Below, piece after piece: positions 9,490 through 17,628 of a stretch of DNA of 64,000 nt. Made by a program: the position numbers and the translations under genes. Origin of the DNA: Clostridia bacterium. GTDB taxonomy: Bacteria; Bacillota; Clostridia; Christensenellales; Borkfalkiaceae. The stretch is taken from positions 47,234-111,233 of the forward strand of contig JAFWXT010000001.1 in assembly GCA_017522945.1 (NCBI GenBank), read 5' to 3'. Position 1 is the first letter of the stretch; each line of letters starts with the position of its first letter. The notes beneath the pieces are model-generated. The model was not told where the DNA came from, did not search any database, and worked only from the letters and a program-made list of their open reading frames with translations.

Positions 9490-9579
9490 TAACTATATTA
9501 GCTTATTAGTAAGTTATATTGCTAAAAGCAGTTATATTTAAAAAAAGTTTTTTTACTTTTTTAAAAGATAAGGCAATTT

Positions 9580-9616
9580 AAAACCACCGTCAAAAAGTTT
9601 TTGACGGTGGTTTTTG
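9580..9616. terminator. bidirectional terminator between convergent genes
   Basis: The stem AAAACCACCGTCAAAAA/TTTTTGACGGTGGTTTT is flanked by A and T runs on both sides. It serves the lipoprotein gene on the plus strand and dut on the minus strand. Confidence 0.88.
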
Positions 9617-9636
9617 CATAAGTTCATAAATGATTT

Positions 9637-10068
9637 TTATAATTTTCCGGTTGAGCCAAATCCACCTTCACCGCGAGAAGAAAGGGAAAGTTCGCCTTCT
9701 TCAAATTCACATTTTAAATATGGCGTAATAACTATTTGAGCAATGCGTTCACCCTTTTCAACCACTCTTTCTTTTAGTGAATGATTGTGAAGTGCTACCT
9801 TTATTTCGCCACGGTAATCGCTATCTATAACGCCTACTTTATTAGCAGGGGCAAGCCCTTCCTTACAGGCAAGACCGCTTCGTGCGTAAACTAAACCAAC
9901 GTATCCTTCGGGGATTTCCATCGCGATGCCCGTGCCTATAAAAACCGTTTGGCTTGGGTTTATAACAACGGTACCGCTTGCGTTGTATAAATCTGCGCCC
10001 GCCGCGCTTGCGCTTGAATATACGGGAATAATAGCGTCGTTTTGTAATTTTGTAATTTTAACTTTCAT
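9637..10068 (-). CDS. dut: dUTP diphosphatase
   Basis: Hydrolyses dUTP to dUMP and PPi, preventing uracil incorporation and supplying dTMP synthesis. The homotrimeric all-beta family motifs are present in order: AAGADLYNA, YARSGLACKEG, NKVGVIDSDYRGEIKV (catalytic aspartate region), GERIAQIVI and the C-terminal P-loop-like GGFGSTGK that closes over the substrate. The 143-residue length is typical. It is transcribed on the minus strand; the GNAT-like gene lies 32 bp upstream on the same strand. Confidence 0.95.
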   Translation of the reverse strand: MKVKITKLQNDAIIPVYSSASAAGADLYNASGTVVINPSQTVFIGTGIAMEIPEGYVGLVYARSGLACKEGLAPANKVGVIDSDYRGEIKVALHNHSLKERVVEKGERIAQIVITPYLKCEFEEGELSLSSRGEGGFGSTGKL

Positions 10069-10100
10069 TTTGATTTCCTTATTTTATAATCTTAGTTAGT

Positions 10101-10547
10101 TTATTCGTGCGTTTTATACATATATAAAAGTGATTTAGTTAAACTGCAAGTTTCGCTATCAACTGGGGCAACTGTAAATCCACGCGCCTTAAAAAAGGCA
10201 ATCGCATCTTCGTTATTTTTATTGCATTCGCCTATAATTCCGGCAATTAAACGATTTACCGCATAGTTATAAACCGAAACTAAAATAACGCTACCGTTTT
10301 TATCGCGCCTTAAATCTTTTGTAACGTAAATATAATCAAGTTTTAAAATCGCGCTTACTTTTTCGGTGGTTTTTGCAAAGCCAATAGCTTGATTTTGTTC
10401 GTTTAAGCAAACTAAAAGTAGTTCGTTATCACTAAAAGAATTTATGCTATCTTCAATATTTTTTAAATTAGCATTTTTAAAATCCTTTTCAATAAGATTT
10501 AAAAAGGCTTGTTTGTTGCTATCGTTTAACGCGCTAACTTTAATCAT
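10101..10547 (-). CDS. GNAT-like acetyltransferase (putative)
   Basis: The start is taken at 10547, where ATG follows GAAGGAAGTATTT; an upstream in-frame start at 10601 has no such site. The product is 148 residues. The pattern is that of a single-domain GNAT protein: an N-terminal helix pair, a central strand with LDYIYVTKDLRRDKNGSVIL in the position of the acetyl-CoA-binding loop, and a late NNEDAIAFFKARGF typical of the final GNAT helix and strand (neighbouring-subunit NxxAxxFYxxxGF). The canonical Q/RxxGxG/A loop is degenerate (RRDKNGS). The substrate is unknown. It is likely co-transcribed with dut. Confidence 0.5.
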   Translation of the reverse strand: MIKVSALNDSNKQAFLNLIEKDFKNANLKNIEDSINSFSDNELLLVCLNEQNQAIGFAKTTEKVSAILKLDYIYVTKDLRRDKNGSVILVSVYNYAVNRLIAGIIGECNKNNEDAIAFFKARGFTVAPVDSETCSLTKSLLYMYKTHE

Positions 10548-10654
10548 AAATACTTCCTTCCTATTTGATTTTATTTTATCACAATAAGTTTTTTTAGTCA
10601 AGTAGTTTTTTAATATGCAAAAGTGTTCATATATACTTTTGAAAATATTATCTG

Positions 10655-10684
10655 TGATGCGCGCGCACGCGTATATACGCGCGA
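10655..10684. other. alternating CG/TA tract with 14-bp palindrome
   Basis: A GCGCGCGCAC run is followed by the perfect palindrome CGCGTATATACGCG. This alternating purine-pyrimidine tract is unusual in such AT-rich DNA. It lies between the divergent GNAT-like gene and ylxM. Function unknown. Confidence 0.5.
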
Positions 10685-10727
10685 CTATATTTAATTTATA
10701 TATTTATAAAAAAACCATTAAAAACGT

Positions 10728-10756
10728 TTGACAATAATTTTAATTTGTATTATAAT
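10728..10756 (+). promoter_or_regulatory. consensus promoter of the ylxM-ffh cluster
   Basis: TTGACA (10728-10733), exactly 17 nt, then TATAAT (10751-10756). Both hexamers are perfect matches to the sigma-A consensus. The ylxM ATG lies 31 bp after the -10. Confidence 0.92.
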
Positions 10757-10787
10757 GTGTAAAGTAAAATTCCTTTACAGGTGTTAT

Positions 10788-11084
10788 ATGGAAGACAATT
10801 TTCTTCTTTACCAGTTATTTTCGGTTTACGGTGAGCTTCTTACCCAAAACCAACGCGAAACTATTGAAGATTATTTTGGGCTTGATCTTTCACTCGGTGA
10901 AATAGCCGAAATGCGGGGCGTTTCAAGGCAGGCTATAAAATATACGCTTGATAATGCCGAAAAAGCCCTAAAAGAATATGAAAATAAACTTGGCTTTTTA
11001 AAAAAGCTATCACAAATTAAAAACCTTGAGTGTAATGATAACTCTTTTAAGCAAAGCGTTATAAAAATTTTGGAGGATAGGTAA
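10788..11084 (+). CDS. ylxM: YlxM/p13-family SRP-associated DNA-binding protein
   Basis: A 98-residue helix-turn-helix protein of the UPF0122/YlxM family, encoded next to ffh in most Bacillota. It is thought to modulate SRP activity. The sigma-70 region-4-like HTH is clear: LTQNQRETIEDYFGLDLSLGEIAEMRGVSRQAIKYTL. The start at 10788 follows ACAGGTG. A longer frame from 10728 begins inside the promoter -35 and cannot be translated from this transcript. The gene ends 1 bp before ffh starts. Confidence 0.9.
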   Translation: MEDNFLLYQLFSVYGELLTQNQRETIEDYFGLDLSLGEIAEMRGVSRQAIKYTLDNAEKALKEYENKLGFLKKLSQIKNLECNDNSFKQSVIKILEDR

Positions 11085-11085
11085 G

Positions 11086-12405
11086 TTGGCTGTTTTTTCT
11101 TCACTTGGCGAAAAACTTAATCACGTATTCAGTAAGCTTACCAAACGTGGTAAACTTACCGAACTTGAAATAAAACAAGCCATGCGCGAAATTCGCATCG
11201 CGCTACTTGAAGCCGACGTTAACTTAAAGGTAGTTAAAGATTTTGTTGCCAAGGTTTCTGAAAAGGCCGTTGGTCAAGATATATTAAAAAGTTTAAGCCC
11301 AGCTCAACAGGTAGTTAAAATAGTTCACGAAGAATTAGTTGAACTTATGGGCTCAACCAACAGTAAATTGGCGGTTGCATCTAATCCACCAACTGTTATA
11401 ATGATGTGCGGTTTGCAAGGTGCTGGTAAAACTACTTTATCTGCAAAACTTGCTGCGTTACTTAAAAAACAAGGCAAAAAGGTGCTTTTAGTTGCTTGTG
11501 ACGTTTATCGTCCTGCTGCTATCGACCAGTTAAAAACTGTGGGAGAAAAGGCGGGTTGTGAAGTGTTTACACTTGGTCAAATCAATCCCGTTGACATATC
11601 TAAAAAGGCAATTGAACACGCAAAACGCTTTGGCTTTGATACCGTGCTTATTGACACGGCAGGTAGATTGCAAATCGACGATAAGTTAATGCGTGAGCTT
11701 GAAGATATTAAAAGCGCGGTTAATCCCGATGAAATTTTACTCACGGTCGATTCAATGACTGGCCAAGTTGCTGTTGAGGTTGCTGAGACTTTTAACGAAA
11801 GGTTGGACGTAACGGGTGTTGTTTTAACTAAGCTTGACGGTGATACTCGTGGCGGTGCTTGTTTATCGATAAAAGCAGTTACGGGTAAGCCTATTAAGTT
11901 TGCAAGCGTTGGTGAAAAAATCGGCGATATCGAACCTTTCCATCCAGATAGAATGGCGCGTAGAATACTCGGTATGGGCGACGTTCTTTCAATTATTGAA
12001 AAGGCGCAAGAAGCTATCACCGAAGATGACGTTAAAAAGATGGAAAAGAAGTTAAAAGAAAATTCTTTTACCCTTCAAGACTATCTTGAACAATTTGAAA
12101 TGGTTAAAAAAATGGGCGGTGTAGGAAGTGTTTTAAGCTTAATGCCCGGCGCAAACAAAATGAAAATCAATGAAGGTGATATCGACGAAAGCAAGATAGA
12201 ACGCATTAAAGCAATCATTTTGTCAATGACTAAAAAAGAGCGTAAAAACCCCGACATTTTAAACTATTCGCGTAAAACAAGAATTGCAAACGGTAGCGGA
12301 ACTTCAATTCAAGAAATAAATGCGTTACTTAAACAGTTTGATCAAACCAAACAACTTATGAAACAATTAAAGGGAAATAAAGGTAGGCTTCCGTTTAAGT
12401 TTTAA
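11086..12405 (+). CDS. ffh: signal recognition particle protein Ffh
   Basis: The GTPase of the bacterial SRP; it binds signal peptides of nascent membrane and secreted proteins and 4.5S/6S-like SRP RNA, then docks with FtsY. The 439 residues comprise the N domain (about 1-95), the G domain with GLQGAGKTT (about 107), DTAGR (about 189) and TKLDG (about 246), and the methionine-rich M domain (about 300-439) with the RNA-binding KxxRxxxGSG-type segment RIANGSGTSIQEIN. The start codon is TTG, supported by GGAGG 9 nt upstream and the family-typical FSSLGEKLNHVFSKL beginning. Confidence 0.97.
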   Translation: MAVFSSLGEKLNHVFSKLTKRGKLTELEIKQAMREIRIALLEADVNLKVVKDFVAKVSEKAVGQDILKSLSPAQQVVKIVHEELVELMGSTNSKLAVASNPPTVIMMCGLQGAGKTTLSAKLAALLKKQGKKVLLVACDVYRPAAIDQLKTVGEKAGCEVFTLGQINPVDISKKAIEHAKRFGFDTVLIDTAGRLQIDDKLMRELEDIKSAVNPDEILLTVDSMTGQVAVEVAETFNERLDVTGVVLTKLDGDTRGGACLSIKAVTGKPIKFASVGEKIGDIEPFHPDRMARRILGMGDVLSIIEKAQEAITEDDVKKMEKKLKENSFTLQDYLEQFEMVKKMGGVGSVLSLMPGANKMKINEGDIDESKIERIKAIILSMTKKERKNPDILNYSRKTRIANGSGTSIQEINALLKQFDQTKQLMKQLKGNKGRLPFKF

Positions 12406-12470
12406 CGAAAGATAACCTTTAAGGCGTAAAGCCAAAATAAATAAGCAATAATTTAACGGAGGAAATAAAA

Positions 12471-12767
12471 ATGGCAGTAAAAATGAGATTGACAAGAATG
12501 GGTGACAAGAAGAGTCCTTTCTACCGTATCGTAGTTGTAGATTCAAGAGTTGCTCGTGACGGTATGTATATCGACAAAGTTGGTCACTACAATCCAGTTG
12601 CTCAACCTGCAGAAATTGTTATCGATGCAGACAAGGCTAAAGATTGGTTAGCAAAAGGCGTTCAACCAACTGAAACAGTTAAGTCTCTTTTAGTTAACGC
12701 AGGCGTTATTGAAAAATCAGCTAAACTTTCACCTGCAAAAACAAATCCTAAAAAGAAAAAAGGTTAA
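12471..12767 (+). CDS. rpsP: 30S ribosomal protein S16
   Basis: A 98-residue small-subunit protein that binds 16S rRNA and helps assemble the 5' domain. The characteristic beginning MRLTRMGDKKSPFYRIVV and the DGMYIDKVGHYNP segment are present. GGAGG precedes the ATG. The lysine-rich tail (PKKKKG) is longer than the minimal form. It lies in the standard ffh-rpsP-khpA order. Confidence 0.97.
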   Translation: MAVKMRLTRMGDKKSPFYRIVVVDSRVARDGMYIDKVGHYNPVAQPAEIVIDADKAKDWLAKGVQPTETVKSLLVNAGVIEKSAKLSPAKTNPKKKKG

Positions 12768-12781
12768 TTTTTAGGTTTTAA

Positions 12782-12984
12782 GGCAACTTTGGTTGCATAA
12801 CGTTAAAAATTCGGCTTGCCACGCGTAATAGGTTTTTTGCGCGTGGCTTACTATACCGAATGGCCCTATTATATATTCTTTTGGGCGATTTTACGCGAAT
12901 TTTGCACTTAAAGGCGTAAAATTAAATTATAAAGTGCGTTTTAATTTTGAAAATACAGCGAGTTTTTCGCTAAGGAGATAAATT
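12782..12984 (+). other. structured untranslated spacer between rpsP and khpA
   Basis: Several stems are visible. GCAAC/GTTGC occurs near 12784-12795. A two-tier hairpin has ATTCGG (12809-12814) pairing with CCGAAT (12856-12861) and GCCACGCG (12818-12825) pairing with CGCGTGGC (12840-12847). AGCGA/TCGCT lies just before the AAGGAG of khpA. The gap occurs where this cluster is otherwise almost gapless. It may be a processing or attenuation region; no known riboswitch was recognised. Confidence 0.5.
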
Positions 12985-13233
12985 ATGTTAGATTTAATTA
13001 AGTATATCGTAGGTACTTTTGCTGAAAATCCAAGCGAAGCTGAATACCTTGTTAACGAAAACGAAAATATTGTTAACGTAACTGTCGTTTTAAGCGAAGA
13101 CGATATGGGTAAGGTTATCGGTCGTCAAGGTAAAATTGCTAAGGCTATGAGAACACTCGTAAAGGCTGCATCTGCAAAGAGTGGTAAAAAATATAATATC
13201 GAAATTAAAGAAAAAAGCGAAATCGTTAGATAA
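12985..13233 (+). CDS. khpA: KH-domain RNA-binding protein KhpA (YlqC)
   Basis: An 82-residue single KH-domain protein. Members partner with KhpB/Jag to bind RNA and influence cell elongation and division. The GxxG loop appears as VIGRQGKIAKAMRTLV (about residues 49-64), preceded by the strand VNVTVVLSEDDMGK. AAGGAGATAAATT gives a strong ribosome-binding site. It follows rpsP as in other Bacillota; the ylqD gene that often comes next is absent and rimM follows after 9 bp. Confidence 0.93.
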   Translation: MLDLIKYIVGTFAENPSEAEYLVNENENIVNVTVVLSEDDMGKVIGRQGKIAKAMRTLVKAASAKSGKKYNIEIKEKSEIVR

Positions 13234-13242
13234 TTTATAATT

Positions 13243-13740
13243 ATGGATAAGCTTCTTATTGCTGTTGTGTTAAAGCCACAAGGAATTCGCGGTGAACTAA
13301 AAATTAAAAACTATACCGACGATTTTCATTCTATTAGCGCTTTAAAAGAAGTTTTTATTGACGGCGTCTCTTATCAGGTGCTAAAAGTGCGCTGTGATAA
13401 AGATGCCTTTATACTTTTAAGGGGAATTGCGGATAGAAACGCTGCCGAACTTTTTAGGGGTAAAGAAATTTACGCCAATAAAAGCGATATTAGAAAACCT
13501 AAGGGCAGATATTTCATTAGCGACGTTATTGGTTGTTCGGTATGCTTTGAAAGTGGTGAGGTTTTTGGTAAGGTTGAAGAAATTCTTTCGGCAAGAACTG
13601 ATATTTATTACATTTCAACACAAAACGGCAGGGTGATTGCTCCTTGGCTTAAAAGTTATAACGCTAAGTTTGATATCGAAAACCGTGTAATTACCGTTTG
13701 TGAGCAAGAGTTTTTAAAAGAGATAAATTATGAAAGTTGA
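13243..13740 (+). CDS. rimM: 16S rRNA processing protein RimM
   Basis: An assembly factor for the 30S head that binds S19 and aids 16S rRNA maturation. The beginning (LLIAVVLKPQGIRGELKIKNYTD) is diagnostic of the N-terminal barrel. GRYFISDVIGCSVCFESGEVFGKVEEIL marks the C-terminal PRC-type barrel, and the terminal VIAPWLKSY region matches the family (VPFVxxf). The length of 165 is normal. No clear ribosome-binding site precedes the ATG, so coupling with khpA is likely. It overlaps trmD by 11 bp. Confidence 0.93.
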   Translation: MDKLLIAVVLKPQGIRGELKIKNYTDDFHSISALKEVFIDGVSYQVLKVRCDKDAFILLRGIADRNAAELFRGKEIYANKSDIRKPKGRYFISDVIGCSVCFESGEVFGKVEEILSARTDIYYISTQNGRVIAPWLKSYNAKFDIENRVITVCEQEFLKEINYES

Positions 13741-14431
13741 TATTCTTACACTTTTTCCCGAAATGTTCGTGCCTTTAAAGGAAAGTATTATAGGCAGAGC
13801 AACGGGCGAGGGAAAGGTGCAAATAAATATTATCGATATTCGCGATTATACCTTGGATAAGCACCGCAAGTGTGACGATTATCCTTTCGGCGGTGGAGCG
13901 GGAATGCTTATGATGGCTCAACCTATTTTTGATGCTATTCAAGCAATAGACCCCGATCATAAGGCTATTCGTATTTATATGTCGCCAAAAGGTAAACGTT
14001 TTGAACAAAAAATGGTTTCAAAATATTTAAAATGCGAGCGCATAATTTTACTTTGTGGGCATTATGAAGGTGTTGATCAGCGCGTTTTAGATGAGTGCAT
14101 CGACGAAGAACTTTCAATCGGCGATTACGTTTTAACTGGTGGTGAACTTCCTGCAATGGTTGTTACCGACGCTATTTGCCGTTACGTTGATGGCGTTTTA
14201 GCAGGGGAAAGTTTAAAAGATGAAAGCTTTACGGATAACTTGCTTGAATACCCGCAATATACGCGCCCACAGGATTTTCGCGGAAAAAAAGTGCCTGAAG
14301 TTTTGGTTTCGGGCAATCACGCTAATATTGATAAGTGGCGTAGGGAACAAGCAGAGTTAATTACGGCTAAAAAACGCCCCGACCTTTATAGGAAATACAA
14401 GCGTGCTTTAGAAAAACAAAACAAAAAGTAA
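13730..14431 (+). CDS. trmD: tRNA (guanine-37 N1) methyltransferase TrmD
   Basis: A SPOUT-family enzyme that adds m1G37 in tRNAs to prevent +1 frameshifting. Diagnostic motifs: VDILTLFPEMF at the start, DDYPFGGGAGMLMMAQP (about 43-59), the knotted SAM site LLCGHYEGVDQRV (about 108-120) and SIGDYVLTGGELPAM (about 132-146). The C-terminal domain has YTRPQDFRG. At 233 residues it is complete. The start lies inside the end of rimM. In most Bacillota rplS follows; here a terminator and then rbgA follow. Confidence 0.96.
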   Translation: MKVDILTLFPEMFVPLKESIIGRATGEGKVQINIIDIRDYTLDKHRKCDDYPFGGGAGMLMMAQPIFDAIQAIDPDHKAIRIYMSPKGKRFEQKMVSKYLKCERIILLCGHYEGVDQRVLDECIDEELSIGDYVLTGGELPAMVVTDAICRYVDGVLAGESLKDESFTDNLLEYPQYTRPQDFRGKKVPEVLVSGNHANIDKWRREQAELITAKKRPDLYRKYKRALEKQNKK

Positions 14432-14435
14432 TTTT

Positions 14436-14466
14436 AAAACCGCTTAAAATAAAAGCGGTTTTTTAT
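14436..14466 (+). terminator. intrinsic terminator after trmD
   Basis: The stem AAAACCGCTT/AAGCGGTTTT has an A-rich loop and a T run. It separates the ffh-trmD transcript from rbgA. Confidence 0.85.
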
Positions 14467-14517
14467 TAAAAACCCTTCTATAAGTTAATTATCAAGCAAA
14501 AACTAAGGAGATAAATT

Positions 14518-15372
14518 ATGGATTTACAACATATACAATGGTTTCCTGGGCATATGACCAAAGCTATGCGTATGATGGAAGAAAATATAAAACTTTGCGA
14601 TGGCGTTATATTTGTATTAGACGCAAGAGCTCCTTTTGCTTGCCGTAATAAGGTGCTTGAAAGCAAACTCGCTAACCGCCCATTTTTATACGTTTTAAAT
14701 AAGTGCGATCTTATTAGTGAAAGTGACAAAGATTATATCGTTTCAGTTTTTGCAAAAGAAGGTATAAAGGTAGTTCCAACAGCAAGCACTATACCAGGTG
14801 GATCTAAAAACGTTTTTAATGCCTTTAAGGGCTTGCTTAGCGAGAAAATTGAAAGAAATAAGGCAAAGGGTATAAACAAAACTTTACGTGCCATGGTTGC
14901 AGGCGTGCCAAATACGGGAAAGTCAACTTTAATCAACGCGCTTTGCGGTAAAAAGGCAACTATGGTAGGGGATAAGGCAGGCGTTACTCGTGGAAAACAG
15001 TGGGTAAGACTTGATGGGTTTGAACTTTTAGATACTCCAGGTACTATGCCACCATCAATTGAAAATAACCTTCACGGGCTTCACCTTGCATTTATCGGTG
15101 GACTTAACGATAATATTTTAGACGTAAGTGATTTATGTTTTTATTTTATCGAAGAATTATTAAAAATCAATCCGCAAGTTTTAACTACGCGTTATGGCAT
15201 TGAAACTAAAGATAAAACTACTCTTGAAATTTACGAAAGTATTTGCGTGCGTATGGGCTGTCTTGTTCGCGGTGGCGATTACGACTATGAAAGATGTGGT
15301 AAAGCTGTTATCGACGACTTTAGAAAGGGTCGTTTAGGTAAGATATGTTTGGAGGGAAAAGTTACGCTATAA
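14518..15372 (+). CDS. rbgA: ribosome biogenesis GTPase RbgA (YlqF)
   Basis: A circularly permuted GTPase needed for late 50S assembly. The G4 motif NKCDL (about residue 61) precedes G1, GVPNTGKSTL (about 128-137), and G3, DTPGT (about 179), which is the hallmark permuted order. The N-terminus WFPGHMTKAM is diagnostic. AAGGAGATAAATT is the ribosome-binding site. The 284-residue length is typical. It is followed closely by rnhB, the usual neighbour. Confidence 0.95.
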   Translation: MDLQHIQWFPGHMTKAMRMMEENIKLCDGVIFVLDARAPFACRNKVLESKLANRPFLYVLNKCDLISESDKDYIVSVFAKEGIKVVPTASTIPGGSKNVFNAFKGLLSEKIERNKAKGINKTLRAMVAGVPNTGKSTLINALCGKKATMVGDKAGVTRGKQWVRLDGFELLDTPGTMPPSIENNLHGLHLAFIGGLNDNILDVSDLCFYFIEELLKINPQVLTTRYGIETKDKTTLEIYESICVRMGCLVRGGDYDYERCGKAVIDDFRKGRLGKICLEGKVTL

Positions 15373-15393
15373 GGCGATAAACGCTACTTTTAT
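15364..15393 (+). repeat. intergenic repeat family, copy 2
   Basis: ACGCTATAAGGCGATAAACG-CTACTTTTATG carries the family core and the CTACTTTTAT right arm. It spans the rbgA stop and reaches the rnhB ATG. Confidence 0.55.
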
Positions 15394-16012
15394 GACAGAA
15401 AAAGAACTTAATAAACTTGTTTATGAACGTCAATGCCAAGAAAAAGGATATAACCTAATTGCAGGAACTGATGAAGTTGGGCGCGGTCCACTTGCTGGTC
15501 CGGTTGTGTGTTGCGCGGTAATTATGCCACTTGACGAAGATAGTATTATTGAAGGTGTTGACGATAGTAAAAAAATTAGCGAGAAAAAAAGGGAAAAATT
15601 AGCACAAGAAATTTTGGCAAAAGCAATAGCTATTAAGGTTTGTAGAGTAGAGCCAAAAGAAATTGATGAAATGAATATTTTACAGGCTACCAAAAAGTGC
15701 ATGGTTGATTGTGTTAAGGGGTTAGACGTTAAGCCCGACATTTTACTTTGCGACGCCCTTGATATCGACGCGGGTGTAAAATGTTTTCCTATAATTAAAG
15801 GTGATGCGTTAAGCTACACTATCGGTTGCGCTTCAATAGTAGCCAAGGTGTATAGAGATAACTTAATGAAAGAATATGCTTTAAAATATCCCGTTTACGG
15901 ATTTGAAAAACACAAGGGCTACGGAACGAGCGCGCACATTAAAGCGATAAAGGAGCACGGACCATGCGAATTACACAGACGGACTTTTATAAAAAACTTT
16001 TGGGCAGATTAG
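15392..16012 (+). CDS. rnhB: ribonuclease HII
   Basis: Removes ribonucleotides from RNA-DNA hybrids and single misincorporated ribonucleotides. The catalytic DEDD set is visible: GTDEVGRGPLAGPVV (D and E near 26-27), the LLCDALDID aspartate (about 119) and the later SIVAKVYRD aspartate (about 156). The HKGYGTSAH signature is present. The 206-residue length is typical. The start ATG overlaps an intergenic repeat and lacks an obvious ribosome-binding site. The 3' end overlaps yraN by 49 bp. Confidence 0.95.
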   Translation: MTEKELNKLVYERQCQEKGYNLIAGTDEVGRGPLAGPVVCCAVIMPLDEDSIIEGVDDSKKISEKKREKLAQEILAKAIAIKVCRVEPKEIDEMNILQATKKCMVDCVKGLDVKPDILLCDALDIDAGVKCFPIIKGDALSYTIGCASIVAKVYRDNLMKEYALKYPVYGFEKHKGYGTSAHIKAIKEHGPCELHRRTFIKNFWAD

Positions 16013-16341
16013 GCGAGAAAAAAGCAGAAAAGTTTTTGAAAAGAAAAAGATATAAAATAATTGAAAAAAACTATAAAACAAAGTTTGCTGAATGTGATTT
16101 AATCGCCTTATACGCTAACTTGTTGGTTTTTATTGAAGTAAAAACGCGTTCAAGCGTTGCTTATGGAAATCCTGCCGATGCGGTTGATTTTAATAAGCAA
16201 AAAAAGTACGTTAAGCTTGCCGAATATTTTTTAGCTTGTAATAACGAATATAAAAATCATTCTGTTCGTTTTGACGTAATTGAAATTTTAAATGACGAAA
16301 TAAATCATATTGAAGGTGCGTTTTACGCCGACGATCTATAA
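15964..16341 (+). CDS. YraN/UPF0102-family endonuclease-like protein
   Basis: A 125-residue protein of the UPF0102 family with a PD-(D/E)XK-like core: GEKKAEKFLKRKRYKIIEKNYKTKFAECDLI, where the conserved E and D bind metal, and FIEVKTRSS with the ExK motif (about 57-59). It is almost always encoded next to rnhB. Suggested to act in DNA processing or recombination, without firm proof. AAGGAG nine bases upstream supports the ATG at 15964 despite a 49-bp overlap with rnhB. Confidence 0.88.
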   Translation: MRITQTDFYKKLLGRLGEKKAEKFLKRKRYKIIEKNYKTKFAECDLIALYANLLVFIEVKTRSSVAYGNPADAVDFNKQKKYVKLAEYFLACNNEYKNHSVRFDVIEILNDEINHIEGAFYADDL

Positions 16342-16349
16342 TTTTTATT

Positions 16350-17462
16350 ATGAAAATTTGTGTTTCTTGCGCTTCAGGTATTGAAGCGGTTTTAAAAAGA
16401 GAACTTTATAAATTAGGATATGGAGATTTGCCTGCTATTAACGGTAGGGTGTATTTTGAAGGCGACTATCAAGACGTTGCAAAATGCAACCTGTTTTTAA
16501 GAACTGCCAACAGGGTGTATATCGAGCTTGCTTCTTTTAAAGCGCAAAACTTCGACGAACTTTTTGATGGGGTACTTTCTATCGATTGGTTGGCCTATAC
16601 GTCCAAAAACGGCAAGTTCGACGTTGTTGCAAAGTGTGTTGAAAGCCATATTCACGCTATAAGCGTTACTCAAAGCATAACAAAAAAAGCAATAGTTAAA
16701 AAGCTTGCGCCAGGTGGTGTACTTTTAGAAAACGGAGAAAGATATAGGGTAGAAGTTGCCATTGTTAAAGATTACGTTTCGGTTTTGTTAGATACTTCGG
16801 GAAGTGGACTACATCGTCGTGGTTATCGCGCGCTTGTGGGTGAAGCACCACTAAAGGAAACCTTAGCTTCGGCTATAATAAATCTTTCCGTATGGAATTA
16901 TGAGCGCCCGTTTGCAGATTTGTTTTGCGGTAGCGGAACATTTGCAATTGAGGCAGCGTTAAAAGCTCAACAGATACCTGCTGGTTCTATGCGCGATTTT
17001 GACTTCTTGCACTGGGAAAGGTTTGATAGAAATATTTTCGACCAGTTAAAAGTAGAATCACTTGCTAACGTAAAACAAAATCCCATAAAACTTTTGGCTT
17101 TTGATATTGATGAAAAGCAGTTAACTCTTGCAAGAAAGCACGCAAAAATTGCAGGGGTTGAAGAATATATACACTTTCAAAAGGCTGATATGCGCGATTT
17201 TTCTTCACAAAAGAAAAACGGGGTTATAATAACTAATCCACCTTACGGCGAAAGATTAAGTGAAAGAAAGGAAATCGAAGTTTTAATGCGCGACTACGGA
17301 AAGGTTTTTAAAAATCTTGACAACTGGTGTGCCTACACATTAACACCGGTTACCGATTTTGAAAGATTGTTTGGTAAAAAGGCGGATAAAAAGCGCAAGA
17401 TTTACAACGGGCCTATAGAGTGTTGTTTATACTCAATGCTTGGCGCTCCACCCAAAAAATAA
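16350..17462 (+). CDS. THUMP-domain SAM-dependent RNA methyltransferase (RlmL/YpsC type)
   Basis: A 370-residue protein with an N-terminal THUMP/ferredoxin-like RNA-binding module (about 1-155) and a Rossmann methyltransferase (about 160-370). Visible motifs are the SAM loop FADLFCGSGTFAIEAAL (about 189) and the catalytic NPPYGERL (about 296). The family includes RlmL, which makes m2G2445 in 23S rRNA, and YpsC. The exact rRNA position is inferred only. It begins 8 bp after yraN and ends at a terminator near 17476. Confidence 0.9.
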   Translation: MKICVSCASGIEAVLKRELYKLGYGDLPAINGRVYFEGDYQDVAKCNLFLRTANRVYIELASFKAQNFDELFDGVLSIDWLAYTSKNGKFDVVAKCVESHIHAISVTQSITKKAIVKKLAPGGVLLENGERYRVEVAIVKDYVSVLLDTSGSGLHRRGYRALVGEAPLKETLASAIINLSVWNYERPFADLFCGSGTFAIEAALKAQQIPAGSMRDFDFLHWERFDRNIFDQLKVESLANVKQNPIKLLAFDIDEKQLTLARKHAKIAGVEEYIHFQKADMRDFSSQKKNGVIITNPPYGERLSERKEIEVLMRDYGKVFKNLDNWCAYTLTPVTDFERLFGKKADKKRKIYNGPIECCLYSMLGAPPKK

Positions 17463-17475
17463 CGATTTATTAAAG

Positions 17476-17502
17476 TGGTTAACTTTTTAGTTGGCCATTT
17501 TT
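17476..17502 (+). terminator. weak terminator after the THUMP methyltransferase
   Basis: The stem TGGTTAAC/GTTGGCCA includes two G-U pairs and is followed by TTTTT. Confidence 0.6.
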
Positions 17503-17599
17503 GTTTATAAAAATTATCTAAAAAAATCAAATAATCGCAAAAAAAGAGTAACAAAAATTAAAAAATGTATCTTTTTGTGCAAAAAGCCCCTTAATATAG

Positions 17600-17628
17600 T
17601 TGAGAAAAAAAAGTTTTTAGTGTACAAT
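17600..17628 (+). promoter_or_regulatory. ppdK promoter
   Basis: TTGAGA (17600-17605), 17 nt, TACAAT (17623-17628). A leader of about 110 nt follows before the ATG, with AAGGAG as ribosome-binding site. Confidence 0.68.

Noticed and set aside
11577..12020. Minus-strand frame of 147 codons opposite ffh
   Set aside because: It is the complement of a conserved GTPase gene, with low-complexity serine/isoleucine content and no start signals.
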